From assembly GCF_002964765.1 (NCBI RefSeq), contig NZ_PQCF01000026.1:1-39285 (forward strand): a stretch of DNA of 39,285 nt, written 5' to 3'. Under the pieces are notes generated by a model that saw only the letters and a list, made by a program, of their open reading frames with translations, made no database searches and was not told where the DNA came from. Below, piece after piece: positions 18,285 to 28,981 of the stretch; the first letter of the stretch is position 1, and every line of letters starts with the position of its first letter. Source of the DNA: Pseudoalteromonas sp. T1lg88. Its GTDB lineage: Bacteria > Pseudomonadota > Gammaproteobacteria > Enterobacterales > Alteromonadaceae. Made by a program: the position numbers and the translations under genes.

Positions 18285-19394
18285 ATGGATTTATCACAAA
18301 CAGATAGCGCAACTAACACGACGCCTCAGTTTCAACCTTATAGCCGTCGCGTCGAGTTTAGTGGCTCAGGGAAAGAGTTTTTCTCAATTTGGATCGTTAA
18401 CATAGTTTTGACCTTGCTAACCCTGGGAATTTATTCCGCCTGGGCCAAGGTACGCACCTATCGTTATTTCTACGGCCATACACAACTCGATGGCCATAGA
18501 TTTGATTATTTGGCAACGCCGATTCAGATACTAAAAGGCCGCATTCTTGCCTTTATCTTTTTTGTTATTTATATGTTCTGCACCCAGTTTGTGCCTGTGC
18601 TGGGCATACTGGCGATTTTTATTCTGCTGTTTTTAACGCCCTGGATCATCAATCAGGGCATGCGCTTTAACATGCGTATGAGCCGTTATCGCAATGTGCG
18701 CTTTAACTTTAAGGGCAGTTATGGCGAGGCCTTTGTGGTGTTCTTATTGCTGCCAGTGGCCAGCGTATTCACCCTTTATTTATTGCTTCCGTACGTGTTT
18801 AAACGCATGGACCAGTATTTACACAGCCATATTGAGTTTTCCGATACCCCCATTAGTGTCAATACCAAGGGCGGTGAGTATTATTTAGCGGCGCTGATGG
18901 CCTATGTTGCCGCCGGCATTGTCGCGGTGATCATGCTAGCCCTGGCTGGTGCCTTCGGTTTTGGCCTGGAGGCCATGATCCAAGACCCGGAAATGATGAA
19001 CGACCAAGCCGGTGCTATTGCCGGTGTAAGCATCATGGTGATGATGATGATTGTTTACTTTGTTGCCTTTGCGGTAGCCACGGGCATTTATCAGACTCAT
19101 ATTCGCAATCACCTGCTTAACAGCAGCGAACTGCAGGGCATTGCCGATTTTAAGTCGGATTTAAAGATGATCGACTACACCCTGCTGGTATTTACCAATA
19201 CCCTGGCCATCGTCTTTAGCCTAGGTTTGGCTTACCCCTGGGCCAAGGTGCGCAGCGCCCGCATGCTTAGTAACGCCACCGAAGTGACCTTCCTGTGCGA
19301 CCCGCAAACCCTGCACGATCAACTGGGTGAGCAGCAATCGGCGTTTGGCGAAGAAGCCGCTGACATGTTCGATATCGATCTGTCTTTGGGCTAA
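18285..19394 (+). CDS. YjgN/DUF898 family inner-membrane protein
   Basis: A 369-residue polytopic membrane protein of the YjgN (DUF898) family. The family motif NIVLTLLTLGIYSAWAKVRT is followed by RYFYGHTQLDGHRFDY and repeated near the C-terminus as TLAIVFSLGLAYPWAKVRSA, showing an internal duplication. About six to eight membrane segments are visible. Function is unknown. It precedes the M48 protease gene by 3 nt, so the two are co-translated. Pairing of YjgN-like and M48 genes recurs in related bacteria. Confidence 0.88.
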   Translation: MDLSQTDSATNTTPQFQPYSRRVEFSGSGKEFFSIWIVNIVLTLLTLGIYSAWAKVRTYRYFYGHTQLDGHRFDYLATPIQILKGRILAFIFFVIYMFCTQFVPVLGILAIFILLFLTPWIINQGMRFNMRMSRYRNVRFNFKGSYGEAFVVFLLLPVASVFTLYLLLPYVFKRMDQYLHSHIEFSDTPISVNTKGGEYYLAALMAYVAAGIVAVIMLALAGAFGFGLEAMIQDPEMMNDQAGAIAGVSIMVMMMIVYFVAFAVATGIYQTHIRNHLLNSSELQGIADFKSDLKMIDYTLLVFTNTLAIVFSLGLAYPWAKVRSARMLSNATEVTFLCDPQTLHDQLGEQQSAFGEEAADMFDIDLSLG

Positions 19395-19397
19395 CGC

Positions 19398-20423
19398 ATG
19401 CAAGTCACCGGGTTTTATTACCTGAACAATCAAAGCCACAGCACGGAAGTAACCCTGTGGCTGACGCAAGATAGCAGTTGCGAGCAAGTGCGCATTTACA
19501 GTGGCGATGAGTTGTTGGTGCAATTTGACCAATACCGTCAAGGCCAGCAGCTCAGCGGCCTGCCGGTAGAGCTGGTGTTTATTGACGGCAGTCGTTTTGT
19601 ACCCCATAGCGCCAGCCATCGCTGGCCTTCGGAGTCCGCTTGGGATCGCCTGCTGGAGCGCATCGAAAAACATAAAACGGCTGTGCTTGGCTGTGTAATA
19701 GCCAGCGCTGTGCTCGCCTGGCTGTTGTTCTTTAAGTTCATTCCTGCCAGCGCCGCTGTGGTCGCTCGCTCATTACCAGACTCTGTGGTTCATGCTGCAT
19801 CAGAGCAAACCCTGGCAGCACTGGAATACGTGTATCTGGAACCCACTAATCTGGACGAGGCACAGCAAACCCATATTCGCACCTTGTGGCAAAGCCATAT
19901 TGCGAAAATGGACCAGGCTCCCGAGCATTTGGTTTTGCACTTCTACAGTGCCCCTGAGATAGGCGCCAATGCCTTTGCCCTGCCCGACGGCCAGGTGGTC
20001 TTAACCGACGAACTCGCGCTTATCCTCAAAGATAACGACACCGCCCTGCTTGCGGTATTACTGCACGAAATTGGCCATGTTCAATATCAGCATGGCCTGA
20101 CTTTGGCGGCCCAATCCGCCGGCTCTTCGGTCACTTTGGCGCTGATGTTTGGCGACCTGGAAGGCTTTGCTGAGATCATCATGGGTACGGGTTCGGCCTT
20201 GATCCAACAGCAGTTTTCTCGCGATATGGAACGTCAGGCCGATACCTTTGCACTAGAGCAGCTTAGCCAATTAGGCTATCATCGCTCGGCTTTTGCCGAG
20301 GCCATGCAGGCCCTGGCTCAGGCGCACGGGATGGATGAAAAAGAGCAAGGCACTTTGTGGGATTATCTCTCATCACACCCAGCAATTTCCGAGCGCATAG
20401 AAAACGCGCATAAAACGGACTAA
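19398..20423 (+). CDS. Membrane-anchored M48-family zinc metallopeptidase
   Basis: A 341-residue protein with an N-terminal small beta-rich domain (about residues 1-85), one membrane segment (TAVLGCVIASAVLAWLLFF, about 93-111) and an M48 peptidase domain. The catalytic motif is HEIGH (His223, Glu224, His227), with the third zinc ligand in MERQAD (Glu278). M48 proteases include HtpX and BepA, which handle membrane or outer-membrane protein quality control; the substrate here is unknown. It is the middle gene of an operon between a YjgN-like protein and a large membrane protein. Confidence 0.9.
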   Translation: MQVTGFYYLNNQSHSTEVTLWLTQDSSCEQVRIYSGDELLVQFDQYRQGQQLSGLPVELVFIDGSRFVPHSASHRWPSESAWDRLLERIEKHKTAVLGCVIASAVLAWLLFFKFIPASAAVVARSLPDSVVHAASEQTLAALEYVYLEPTNLDEAQQTHIRTLWQSHIAKMDQAPEHLVLHFYSAPEIGANAFALPDGQVVLTDELALILKDNDTALLAVLLHEIGHVQYQHGLTLAAQSAGSSVTLALMFGDLEGFAEIIMGTGSALIQQQFSRDMERQADTFALEQLSQLGYHRSAFAEAMQALAQAHGMDEKEQGTLWDYLSSHPAISERIENAHKTD

Positions 20424-20451
20424 AGAATTCTATTAACTCCAAGGAATCATC

Positions 20452-22371
20452 ATGGCTTATGATTTTGGCTCGAAAGGGCTAGGTATTTCTAACCCATTTA
20501 AAATTGAAGGAACGATACGCACCGCAGGTGGTGCCATTATCACCCTGATTGGTTTATTTAGCCTTTTTAAAGTCACCTCTTTAACGCAAACCGATATGAT
20601 CTCTGCCTGGGCCTACGCAGCAGTAGGCTTAGTGCTTATGATCTTAGGTTTAAAACGCTGTGGTAGCGGCCTTTTCCAACTGTTTAAATTCTTCGTTGGC
20701 CGCTCGGTACCCAGCTCATTAGCACTCAACCTAAGCAAGAGCGAGCAGGAAAATGCGGCGCTGGAGCAAAAGAAAGGTTCCCTAGCCTATACGGCGAAAA
20801 CCTTGGAATCCATGTTGATGGGGCGCAAAAACGCCACCTTCACCGAGCCCAAGGGCTGGGTAGGTCGTTTTGCTCACTCGGTATTACCAAAATTAATCTT
20901 CTTGCCCTACCCCATGCGTAATGTGGCACAGGAAGTCATCGGTGTTATTCTGCAAACCATTTTGGCCTTTGTTGCCTTCGGCCTGACCTATTTTGTCTCA
21001 TCATCTGGCCTGGCCGGTGAAGCGGGTCATATTATCGTCCCGGTATTCTCAGCGCTGATTTTGGTTTACCTGCTGCTATGCTGGCGCAGTGCTGCCAATG
21101 CGGTAAGCCTGAACCGAGTAAAACGCCTTAAAGACGTAGGCGCCGCCTCACTTGCGAAAATCATCGCCTTTTCGGTGATCTTCCCCGTGGTTATAGGTCT
21201 TATCTATCATCATTTCTTCGCCCCACATAAGGGTGAATTGGAGCAATGGGCGCAGCTGACAGAAAAGGTAAGCCTGTTCTCCGCCTGGCCTAGCCTCTTT
21301 ACCTTATTATTCCTAGGTGCGCTTTGCTGCGCGGCAGTCTTCTACCTGATCAATGCCCGTAGCAAACAAAACGAAGTGGCCACCGAGGTCAGCGAATACC
21401 GTGCTAACTTGCAAGAAGAAGTGCATCCGAACGAGATCTTCATCAATATCGAAAGCATAGTTCTGGCCAACCGCCGCTATAAAGAAATCCCGAACCGTAC
21501 CTATATCGACTTCGATCCGGTCTTGAATGAGCAAAGCAGCAGCAAGGGTGATTTCCGCGGCGAATTGCTGATTGAAACCCAGCCTGAGTTTAATCCTCGT
21601 CCTGGCCACAAGGGCTTTAATATTACCCGTTTGGTAAGCACCACAGCGGCTCAGCTGTGTCTGGTGATCGGTGCCTTGTTGTTCTTCTCACTGGCTGGCG
21701 AAACCATTGGCCTGTATCACTTTATCAGCCAGCAGAGCAGCCTGTTACCTGAGTTCACCCGTGCCGCCAACCGTGGCAATATCGAGCTGTTACAAAACTG
21801 GTTAGGCGAGCTCTCTGGCCTGATCGTGGCCGTGCTTGGTACCTTCTTTATGTGGCAAATTTTCAGCACTATAGGCCGTATGTTGGAAAACTTCAGCCAT
21901 GTGTTCTGGGCGGAAATGCAATTTAGCTCTTTGCTACTGTATCTAAAAACCGAAGGTACTTTCACCGAGTCGAAGATCTCTACCGGTATGTCAATCCATG
22001 ACTCGACGCGCAGTGAAAACGTGGTGATCAAGTCGTCAATCACGCCTTGGATCATCAGTTCGCGCATCAGCTCAAGCACCTTCGCCACCAGCGGTGCCGA
22101 TAATGTTGAGATGCCGCGTTACGTGATGGCGATGAAGAAGAATGAGCAAGAGCTCAATACCATAGTCGATGAAATCCACAGCTTCTTAAAAGCACGTGAA
22201 AACATTGCCGGCTTCAGCAATACCTCGGATCTGCAAAACGCCGAAAACATCTTAAAGATGAACCAGGTGTCACGCGCTCAGCAGGAAACACCGACGCTCA
22301 TCGAAGAGCAAAGCGGTGCATACCGCGAACGTCAGCAGCAAGAAGCAGACATGCTCGAAGATAAGAACTAA
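20452..22371 (+). CDS. Large multi-pass membrane protein of unknown function
   Basis: A 639-residue protein I do not recognise. About eight hydrophobic segments lie near residues 24-40, 52-68, 160-182, 193-211, 233-252, 280-300, 398-415 and 454-472. A cytoplasm-like insert sits at about 300-395 (polar, YIDFDPVLNE), and a soluble charged tail at 480-639 ends in a Gln/Glu-rich stretch. It follows the M48 gene by 28 nt and ends in a strong terminator, so the three genes form one unit. I infer a partner or client of the protease; no conserved catalytic motif is visible. Confidence 0.8.
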   Translation: MAYDFGSKGLGISNPFKIEGTIRTAGGAIITLIGLFSLFKVTSLTQTDMISAWAYAAVGLVLMILGLKRCGSGLFQLFKFFVGRSVPSSLALNLSKSEQENAALEQKKGSLAYTAKTLESMLMGRKNATFTEPKGWVGRFAHSVLPKLIFLPYPMRNVAQEVIGVILQTILAFVAFGLTYFVSSSGLAGEAGHIIVPVFSALILVYLLLCWRSAANAVSLNRVKRLKDVGAASLAKIIAFSVIFPVVIGLIYHHFFAPHKGELEQWAQLTEKVSLFSAWPSLFTLLFLGALCCAAVFYLINARSKQNEVATEVSEYRANLQEEVHPNEIFINIESIVLANRRYKEIPNRTYIDFDPVLNEQSSSKGDFRGELLIETQPEFNPRPGHKGFNITRLVSTTAAQLCLVIGALLFFSLAGETIGLYHFISQQSSLLPEFTRAANRGNIELLQNWLGELSGLIVAVLGTFFMWQIFSTIGRMLENFSHVFWAEMQFSSLLLYLKTEGTFTESKISTGMSIHDSTRSENVVIKSSITPWIISSRISSSTFATSGADNVEMPRYVMAMKKNEQELNTIVDEIHSFLKARENIAGFSNTSDLQNAENILKMNQVSRAQQETPTLIEEQSGAYRERQQQEADMLEDKN

Positions 22372-22415
22372 CCATCACCACCTCCTTAGGAGATGGTTTA
22401 AAGTTGACAATAAAC

Positions 22416-22440
22416 GCCCTGCCTAGCAGGGCTTTTTTTT
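22416..22440 (+). terminator. Intrinsic terminator of the YjgN-M48-membrane protein operon
   Basis: GCCCTGC-CTA-GCAGGGC, a 7-bp GC-rich stem followed by eight Ts. It lies 45 nt after the stop codon. A second small hairpin (ACCATC...GATGGT) precedes it. Confidence 0.92.
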
Positions 22441-22560
22441 GCCCGTTTTTTAAAACCCTAGCCCGCTGTTTTTGCAACAATTGTTTACCACTTTGCGCTG
22501 TAAATTCGCAGCGCCTTAGATATACTGCAAACCATACCCTGTAACACTTTGAGGTAAAGC

Positions 22561-23292
22561 ATGCAGTTAGGTCGCGGATTTGAATACTTTTTTAGTGGTT
22601 TTCCAATGATCACCGAAAAAGGCCTAAAACGCTTTGTACTGATCCCCCTGATGATCAACCTGGTGATCTTCGGCACATCCCTGTTTTTTATTTATGGCTG
22701 GCTGACCGACGCCTTCGCCTGGATTAATGCCCAGCTGCCCGAATGGTTGTCCTGGCTAGAATGGCTGTTGTGGCCTTTAGCACTTCTGGTGGTGCTATTT
22801 AGCTATTCGATGATCTTTACGGTGATCACCAACTTTATCGCCGCCCCCTTTAACGGCATCCTCGCCGAGAAGGTGGAATTACATTTAACCGGGCAGCGCG
22901 TCAACGACGACGGCCTGCTCGATACCATGCGCGATGTGCCGCGTATGCTTGGCCGGGAATGGACCAAGCTGTGCTATTACCTGCCCCGCGCCATCGGCTT
23001 TTTTATCCTGATGTGGTTTCTGCCGATAATTGGGCAGATCATCTGGGCGCTGTTTACCTGCTGGATGTTCGCCATTCAATATAAGGATTACGCCTTCGAT
23101 AACCACAAGGTGAGCTTTGGTGATATGAAGCGCGATTTAAATGCACATAGGGGACTGTCCTACGGCTTTGGCGCCGGGGTGATGCTCTGTGCCATGATCC
23201 CCATTCTCAACATGATAGTCATGCCGGTGGCCGTGTGTGGCGCCACCAAGTTGTGGGTGGAAAACTACCGTAACAATTATCGCGGGCAATAA
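22561..23292 (+). CDS. cysZ: Sulfate transporter CysZ
   Basis: CysZ is an inner-membrane channel that brings sulfate into the cell for cysteine synthesis. The 243-residue protein begins LGRGFEYFFSGFPMITEKGL, a typical CysZ opening, and has about four membrane regions and the conserved FIAAPFNGILAEKVE segment. GAGGTAAAGC precedes the ATG. In E. coli cysZ lies next to zipA; here it is in the same neighbourhood but separated from zipA by smc and the YjgN-M48 unit. Confidence 0.95.
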   Translation: MQLGRGFEYFFSGFPMITEKGLKRFVLIPLMINLVIFGTSLFFIYGWLTDAFAWINAQLPEWLSWLEWLLWPLALLVVLFSYSMIFTVITNFIAAPFNGILAEKVELHLTGQRVNDDGLLDTMRDVPRMLGREWTKLCYYLPRAIGFFILMWFLPIIGQIIWALFTCWMFAIQYKDYAFDNHKVSFGDMKRDLNAHRGLSYGFGAGVMLCAMIPILNMIVMPVAVCGATKLWVENYRNNYRGQ

Positions 23293-23293
23293 T

Positions 23294-23698
23294 ATGAAAG
23301 GCACCTGGCAATGGACGCTGATGTTATTGGCGCTTGGCTTTTTTGCGTTTTTGGGCTGGATCATCTATCTCGCTAATACAGGCCAGCCAAGCATCTTTTT
23401 TGACTTGGTCAGAGCCCTGCCCTATGGCGATAAGCTGGGCCACTTCGTACTCTTTGGCACCGCCACCTTATTATTGAGCCTGGCCTTAAAAGCCGCCTAC
23501 TGGCGCCTTGGCAGGGTAAAACTATACTGGGGCGCCTTAATCGTTTTTCTCTTTGCCCTAAGCGAGGAAATAAGCCAGACCTTTGTAGCCAGTCGCACCT
23601 TTGATCTGGTGGATTTAACTGCCGACGTTTTCGGCATAGCCGCGGCCAGTTATCTAATCAGCCTCTTGGTGAAGCAATACAAAAAAAGCCAGAGTTAA
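23294..23698 (+). CDS. VanZ-like family membrane protein
   Basis: A 134-residue membrane protein with about four helices and the VanZ-like signature GDKLGHFVLFGTATLLL followed by FALSEEISQTFVASRTFDLVDLTADVFG. The family is widespread; its role in most bacteria is undefined. I chose the ATG at 23294, 1 nt after the cysZ stop, which implies coupling to cysZ. The stop codon sits inside the loop of the terminator hairpin. Confidence 0.88.
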   Translation: MKGTWQWTLMLLALGFFAFLGWIIYLANTGQPSIFFDLVRALPYGDKLGHFVLFGTATLLLSLALKAAYWRLGRVKLYWGALIVFLFALSEEISQTFVASRTFDLVDLTADVFGIAAASYLISLLVKQYKKSQS

Positions 23699-23712
23699 TC
23701 TCTGGCTTTTTT
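23681..23712. terminator. Bidirectional terminator between the VanZ-like gene and rlmM
   Basis: GCCAGAG-TTAAT-CTCTGGC, a 7-bp stem with an A-run upstream and a T-run downstream, so it can stop transcription from both directions. It lies between two convergent genes. Confidence 0.92.
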
Positions 23713-23730
23713 GCATCATAGGTATATATC

Positions 23731-24816
23731 TTAGCTAAATACGTTTTGCGGTACGCGCAGCACTTGCAAATGCACCGTAACCTCTTCACGGTCGTGATAC
23801 AGGTGCTTGGCCTGCAGGTTGTATTTTACGCCATACTCATGCAGTTCATCGCGAATACGCTGGAGATTCTCGTACACAGTATCAAAGCGCTTTTTCATTG
23901 GCAGCTTAAGGTTGAAAATCAGCTCCTTCGCAAAACCGTTCACAGCCCAATCAATCATTAGCTCGGTCACGCGGCTTGGTTTTTCCACCATGTCGCACAC
24001 CAACCAGCTGATATTACGACGCTCAGGGCGGAACTTAAAGCCGTCTTCACGATAGTGCTTAACCTGACCACTGTCCATCAAGGCCTGATCCATGGGGCCA
24101 TTGTCTATGGCCTGCACAAACATGCCACGGCGCACCAACTGATAGGTCCAGCCGCCGGGGCAAGCACCCAAATCCACTGCCTTCATGCCCGAGGCCACAC
24201 GCTCTTCGCGCTCATCTTCAGGCACAAACATCATAAAGGCTTCATCAAGCTTAAGGGTTGAACGGCTCGGTGCATCCTTAGGATAACGCAGGCGCGGGAT
24301 ACCCATATACAAGGGTGAGTTGTTAAAGCTAAACGAATAACCCACATAAGCGGTATCGCTGGCGATAAACAACACATGCAAGGTCGGGCGGTTTTTAACC
24401 TGTTGACGCAGCAGGGTTTCCTGACTCTCTAATGCCTTGGCCAGAGGGTTGCTGATCTTTTTACAGAACTTAGAAAGCTCTTTGCCTTCGTTGGTATCAC
24501 AGGTTTCCACGCGCAATTCACCGCATAGAGGGAATGACTTGGCAACCTCACAAATGCTGCCGACGCGGTCGTCGATAGGCATTTTTGCTACTTGCGTGCC
24601 GATAAACCACTGGCGGGCAAAGATCATGTCCTTAAACGGGATCTTCTTGATCAGGTATTCTGCTTCATCTTGGCTATAGCAGTGATATGCCACCAAGGCC
24701 GAATTCGGCTTCGTCTTAACATAACCGCCCACACCTAGATTGCTGGCGTGGTGAGTGATCTCTGCGGCAGCGTCGTTTTCGAAACCAGCGCGACAATAAA
24801 TAACGATACAGGACAT
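23731..24816 (-). CDS. rlmM: 23S rRNA C2498 2'-O-methyltransferase RlmM
   Basis: RlmM methylates the ribose of C2498 in 23S rRNA. The 361-residue protein has an N-terminal THUMP-type region followed by a Rossmann methyltransferase domain, with the SAM motif MKAVDLGACPGGWTYQL and WLVCDMVEKP. It is the last gene of a gcvA-hydrolase-ygdD-rlmM operon, matching the E. coli order gcvA-ygdD-rlmM. Confidence 0.97.
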   Translation of the reverse strand: MSCIVIYCRAGFENDAAAEITHHASNLGVGGYVKTKPNSALVAYHCYSQDEAEYLIKKIPFKDMIFARQWFIGTQVAKMPIDDRVGSICEVAKSFPLCGELRVETCDTNEGKELSKFCKKISNPLAKALESQETLLRQQVKNRPTLHVLFIASDTAYVGYSFSFNNSPLYMGIPRLRYPKDAPSRSTLKLDEAFMMFVPEDEREERVASGMKAVDLGACPGGWTYQLVRRGMFVQAIDNGPMDQALMDSGQVKHYREDGFKFRPERRNISWLVCDMVEKPSRVTELMIDWAVNGFAKELIFNLKLPMKKRFDTVYENLQRIRDELHEYGVKYNLQAKHLYHDREEVTVHLQVLRVPQNVFS

Positions 24817-24825
24817 GGTAATGAC

Positions 24826-25191
24826 TTATTTCATTTGTAAAAGTTTAATAACCATCGCCGCCCAGGCGACAATAAAGCACAGGCCACCTAATGGAGTAAT
24901 GGGGCCAAACCACTTAATGCCGGTTAGGGCCAAAGCGTACAGACTGCCACTAAATAATAGGATGCCGGCGAGCATAAAGTAGCCGCTGACATTAAATTGC
25001 ATCCCGAGTTTCCCCAGCACGCCGATTAATATGAGCCCAAGTGCATGATATATCTGGTATTCAACCCCGGTTTGAAAGACGCCGATAGCGTACTCCGAGA
25101 GCCGACTTTTTAGGCCATGAGCGGCAAAGGCGCCGAGTATAACACCGAGCCCTGCGAAAATCGCGCCTAGCACCAAAAATAACTGACTCAT
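24826..25191 (-). CDS. ygdD: DUF423 (YgdD) inner-membrane protein
   Basis: A 121-residue protein with four hydrophobic helices. The conserved DUF423 motifs are present: LGAIFAGLGVILGAFAAHGL near the N-terminus and the middle segment TGVEYQIYHALGLILIG. Function is unknown. It sits between the hydrolase gene and rlmM with small gaps. Confidence 0.93.
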   Translation of the reverse strand: MSQLFLVLGAIFAGLGVILGAFAAHGLKSRLSEYAIGVFQTGVEYQIYHALGLILIGVLGKLGMQFNVSGYFMLAGILLFSGSLYALALTGIKWFGPITPLGGLCFIVAWAAMVIKLLQMK

Positions 25192-25200
25192 AGCTGCTCC

Positions 25201-25815
25201 TTAATAAAGTCCACTGGCGACATCCGCCGCCTGCTGCCAATTGCCCTGCTGGGTAAAACCGCTTCTTTTACGCGGCACCAGGGAATGGTCGCCGTCACTC
25301 AACCAATGGATTTGTGCCGGACGGGTGTCGGCAAGCTGACTTAATTCATCGCGCTTGCCAAAGGTATCCCGCTCGCCCTGAATAACGCAAAACGGCACCT
25401 TGATATCATCAAAGTGGGCAACCCTGAGCTTGTCTTTTTTCCCCGGAGGATGAAACGGATAACCAAAGGCTAATACTCCACGCACCTCTGCACTGCTTCC
25501 TTCGGGCTGCGCCACCAGCATACTGGCCATGCGCCCGCCCATGGATTTGCCACCGATAAACAAGGGCAAGGCATCTTGCCGCTGGGTCAGTTGTTGATTA
25601 AAACTGGCCAGCAGCTTGTCGGCGCGATCCGGTGGGCGACGCTTGTTCTCTGCCTTGGCTTTTTCCATATAGGGAAAATCAAACAAGCCAACGCTAATTC
25701 CCTGCGCTGCCATTAAGCGCGCCAGCTCTTGCATAAACTCACTGTCCATACCGGCGCCGGCGCCATGGGCAAAAATAAATTGAGCAATCGGCTGCTCTGC
25801 ATTAAACCACTGCAT
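25201..25815 (-). CDS. KANL3/Tex30-type alpha/beta hydrolase-like protein
   Basis: A 204-residue protein with an alpha/beta hydrolase core: FIFAHGAGAGMDSEF as oxyanion region, the nucleophile elbow-like GGKSMGGRMAS, a late acid segment CVIQGERDTFG and a final histidine in LSDGDHSLVPRKRS. These fit the KANL3/Tex30 group; the substrate is unknown. Its ATG follows the gcvA stop directly (TAAATG), so translation is coupled. It is an extra member compared with the E. coli gcvA-ygdD-rlmM operon. Confidence 0.86.
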   Translation of the reverse strand: MQWFNAEQPIAQFIFAHGAGAGMDSEFMQELARLMAAQGISVGLFDFPYMEKAKAENKRRPPDRADKLLASFNQQLTQRQDALPLFIGGKSMGGRMASMLVAQPEGSSAEVRGVLAFGYPFHPPGKKDKLRVAHFDDIKVPFCVIQGERDTFGKRDELSQLADTRPAQIHWLSDGDHSLVPRKRSGFTQQGNWQQAADVASGLY

Positions 25816-26715
25816 TTAGAGTTGCTCCTGCTCTTTTTCTACCAGACCTAACATCCATTCTTTAAAGGACACTATTTTACCCAGCTCGGATTGTGACTCA
25901 CGAAATACCAGATAATAGGCATTTTTACTTTCCAAGCTGTGGTTGAAGGGCACGATCAAACGTCCGGCGTCGATTTCAGGTTTTGCCAATACCAGGTTCC
26001 CTAAAGCTACCCCCTGACCATGGGTTGCGGCCTGCATGGCCATGGAAGAGTGGGAAAAAATCGGTCCCTGATTCACCTGAACATTACGCACCCCGGCGGT
26101 CTTCATCCACACCTTCCAAGGACGTCGGGTGGTGTCGTGTAACAAGGTGTGATTTTGCAGATCCTGCGGCTCATTCAAGGGCTTGGGCCCGGTGAGCAGC
26201 ATGGGGCTACACAAGGGCACCAGATATTCCGTATGCAACTTATGGGTTTCCACCCCACTCCAGTGGCCACGACCATAATAAATGGCTACATCCACATCAT
26301 CTTGTAGCGAGTTGTCGTCCTGATCCTGCGCCTTAATTCGCACATCGATATCCGGATGCTGCTCATTAAACAGGCTTAAGCGTGGAACCAGCCATTGAAT
26401 GGCGAAACTTGGAGTCAGACTTACGGTTAAGGAGCCCTTGGCACCGCGAGCCAGGCGCCTTTCAGTAGCATCGTCCAGCTGAGTGAAGATCTCTTTGATA
26501 TCGAGAAAATAACCCTGACCTTCCTCGGTCAGCAATAAAGAGCGGTTCTTACGTAAAAATAATTTTAAGCCAAGATGCTCTTCTAATGTTTTGATCTGAT
26601 GGCTCACCGCGGCCTGAGTAACATAAAGCTCTTCTGCGGCCTTGGTAAAGCTTAAGTGCCTTGCCGCAGCTTCAAAAGCCTTGAGGGAATTAAGAGGGGG
26701 AAGTCGCCGAGCCAT
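25816..26715 (-). CDS. gcvA: Glycine cleavage system regulator GcvA (LysR family)
   Basis: A LysR-type regulator that in E. coli activates or represses the gcvTHP glycine cleavage operon. The opening RRLPPLNSLKAFEAAARHLS and the HTH segment FTKAAEELYVTQAAVSHQIK closely match GcvA, as do the effector-domain stretches VAIYYGRGHWSG and GPIFSHSSMAMQAATHGQGV. The ATG ending at 26715 is preferred over an in-frame TTG two codons earlier. It leads the operon with the hydrolase, ygdD and rlmM. The gcv genes are not in this window. Confidence 0.95.
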   Translation of the reverse strand: MARRLPPLNSLKAFEAAARHLSFTKAAEELYVTQAAVSHQIKTLEEHLGLKLFLRKNRSLLLTEEGQGYFLDIKEIFTQLDDATERRLARGAKGSLTVSLTPSFAIQWLVPRLSLFNEQHPDIDVRIKAQDQDDNSLQDDVDVAIYYGRGHWSGVETHKLHTEYLVPLCSPMLLTGPKPLNEPQDLQNHTLLHDTTRRPWKVWMKTAGVRNVQVNQGPIFSHSSMAMQAATHGQGVALGNLVLAKPEIDAGRLIVPFNHSLESKNAYYLVFRESQSELGKIVSFKEWMLGLVEKEQEQL

Positions 26716-26803
26716 AGCCAATAGATTAGTTTTTTTAATTTGAACTGATTATATACAAAGGCCTTCAAGATGCCAATTTAGTGCGCAGCGCTGGCTCAAA
26801 CAT

Positions 26804-26832
26804 AAAAAAAGCCAGCAACTAGGGCTGGCTTT
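26804..26832 (-). terminator. Intrinsic terminator downstream of kdsA
   Basis: On the minus strand GCCAGC-CCTAGTT-GCTGGC is followed by seven Ts, about 20 nt after the kdsA stop. It separates the hemA-kdsA operon from the gcvA promoter region. Confidence 0.9.
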
Positions 26833-26850
26833 AAATCATTTAAAATAAAT

Positions 26851-28969
<2,119 letters not shown>

Positions 28970-28981
28970 AATGATTCCTTA

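Noticed and set aside
22404..22409. TTGACA as a -35 box upstream of cysZ
   Set aside because: The sequence 16-18 nt downstream is the terminator stem, with no -10 box.
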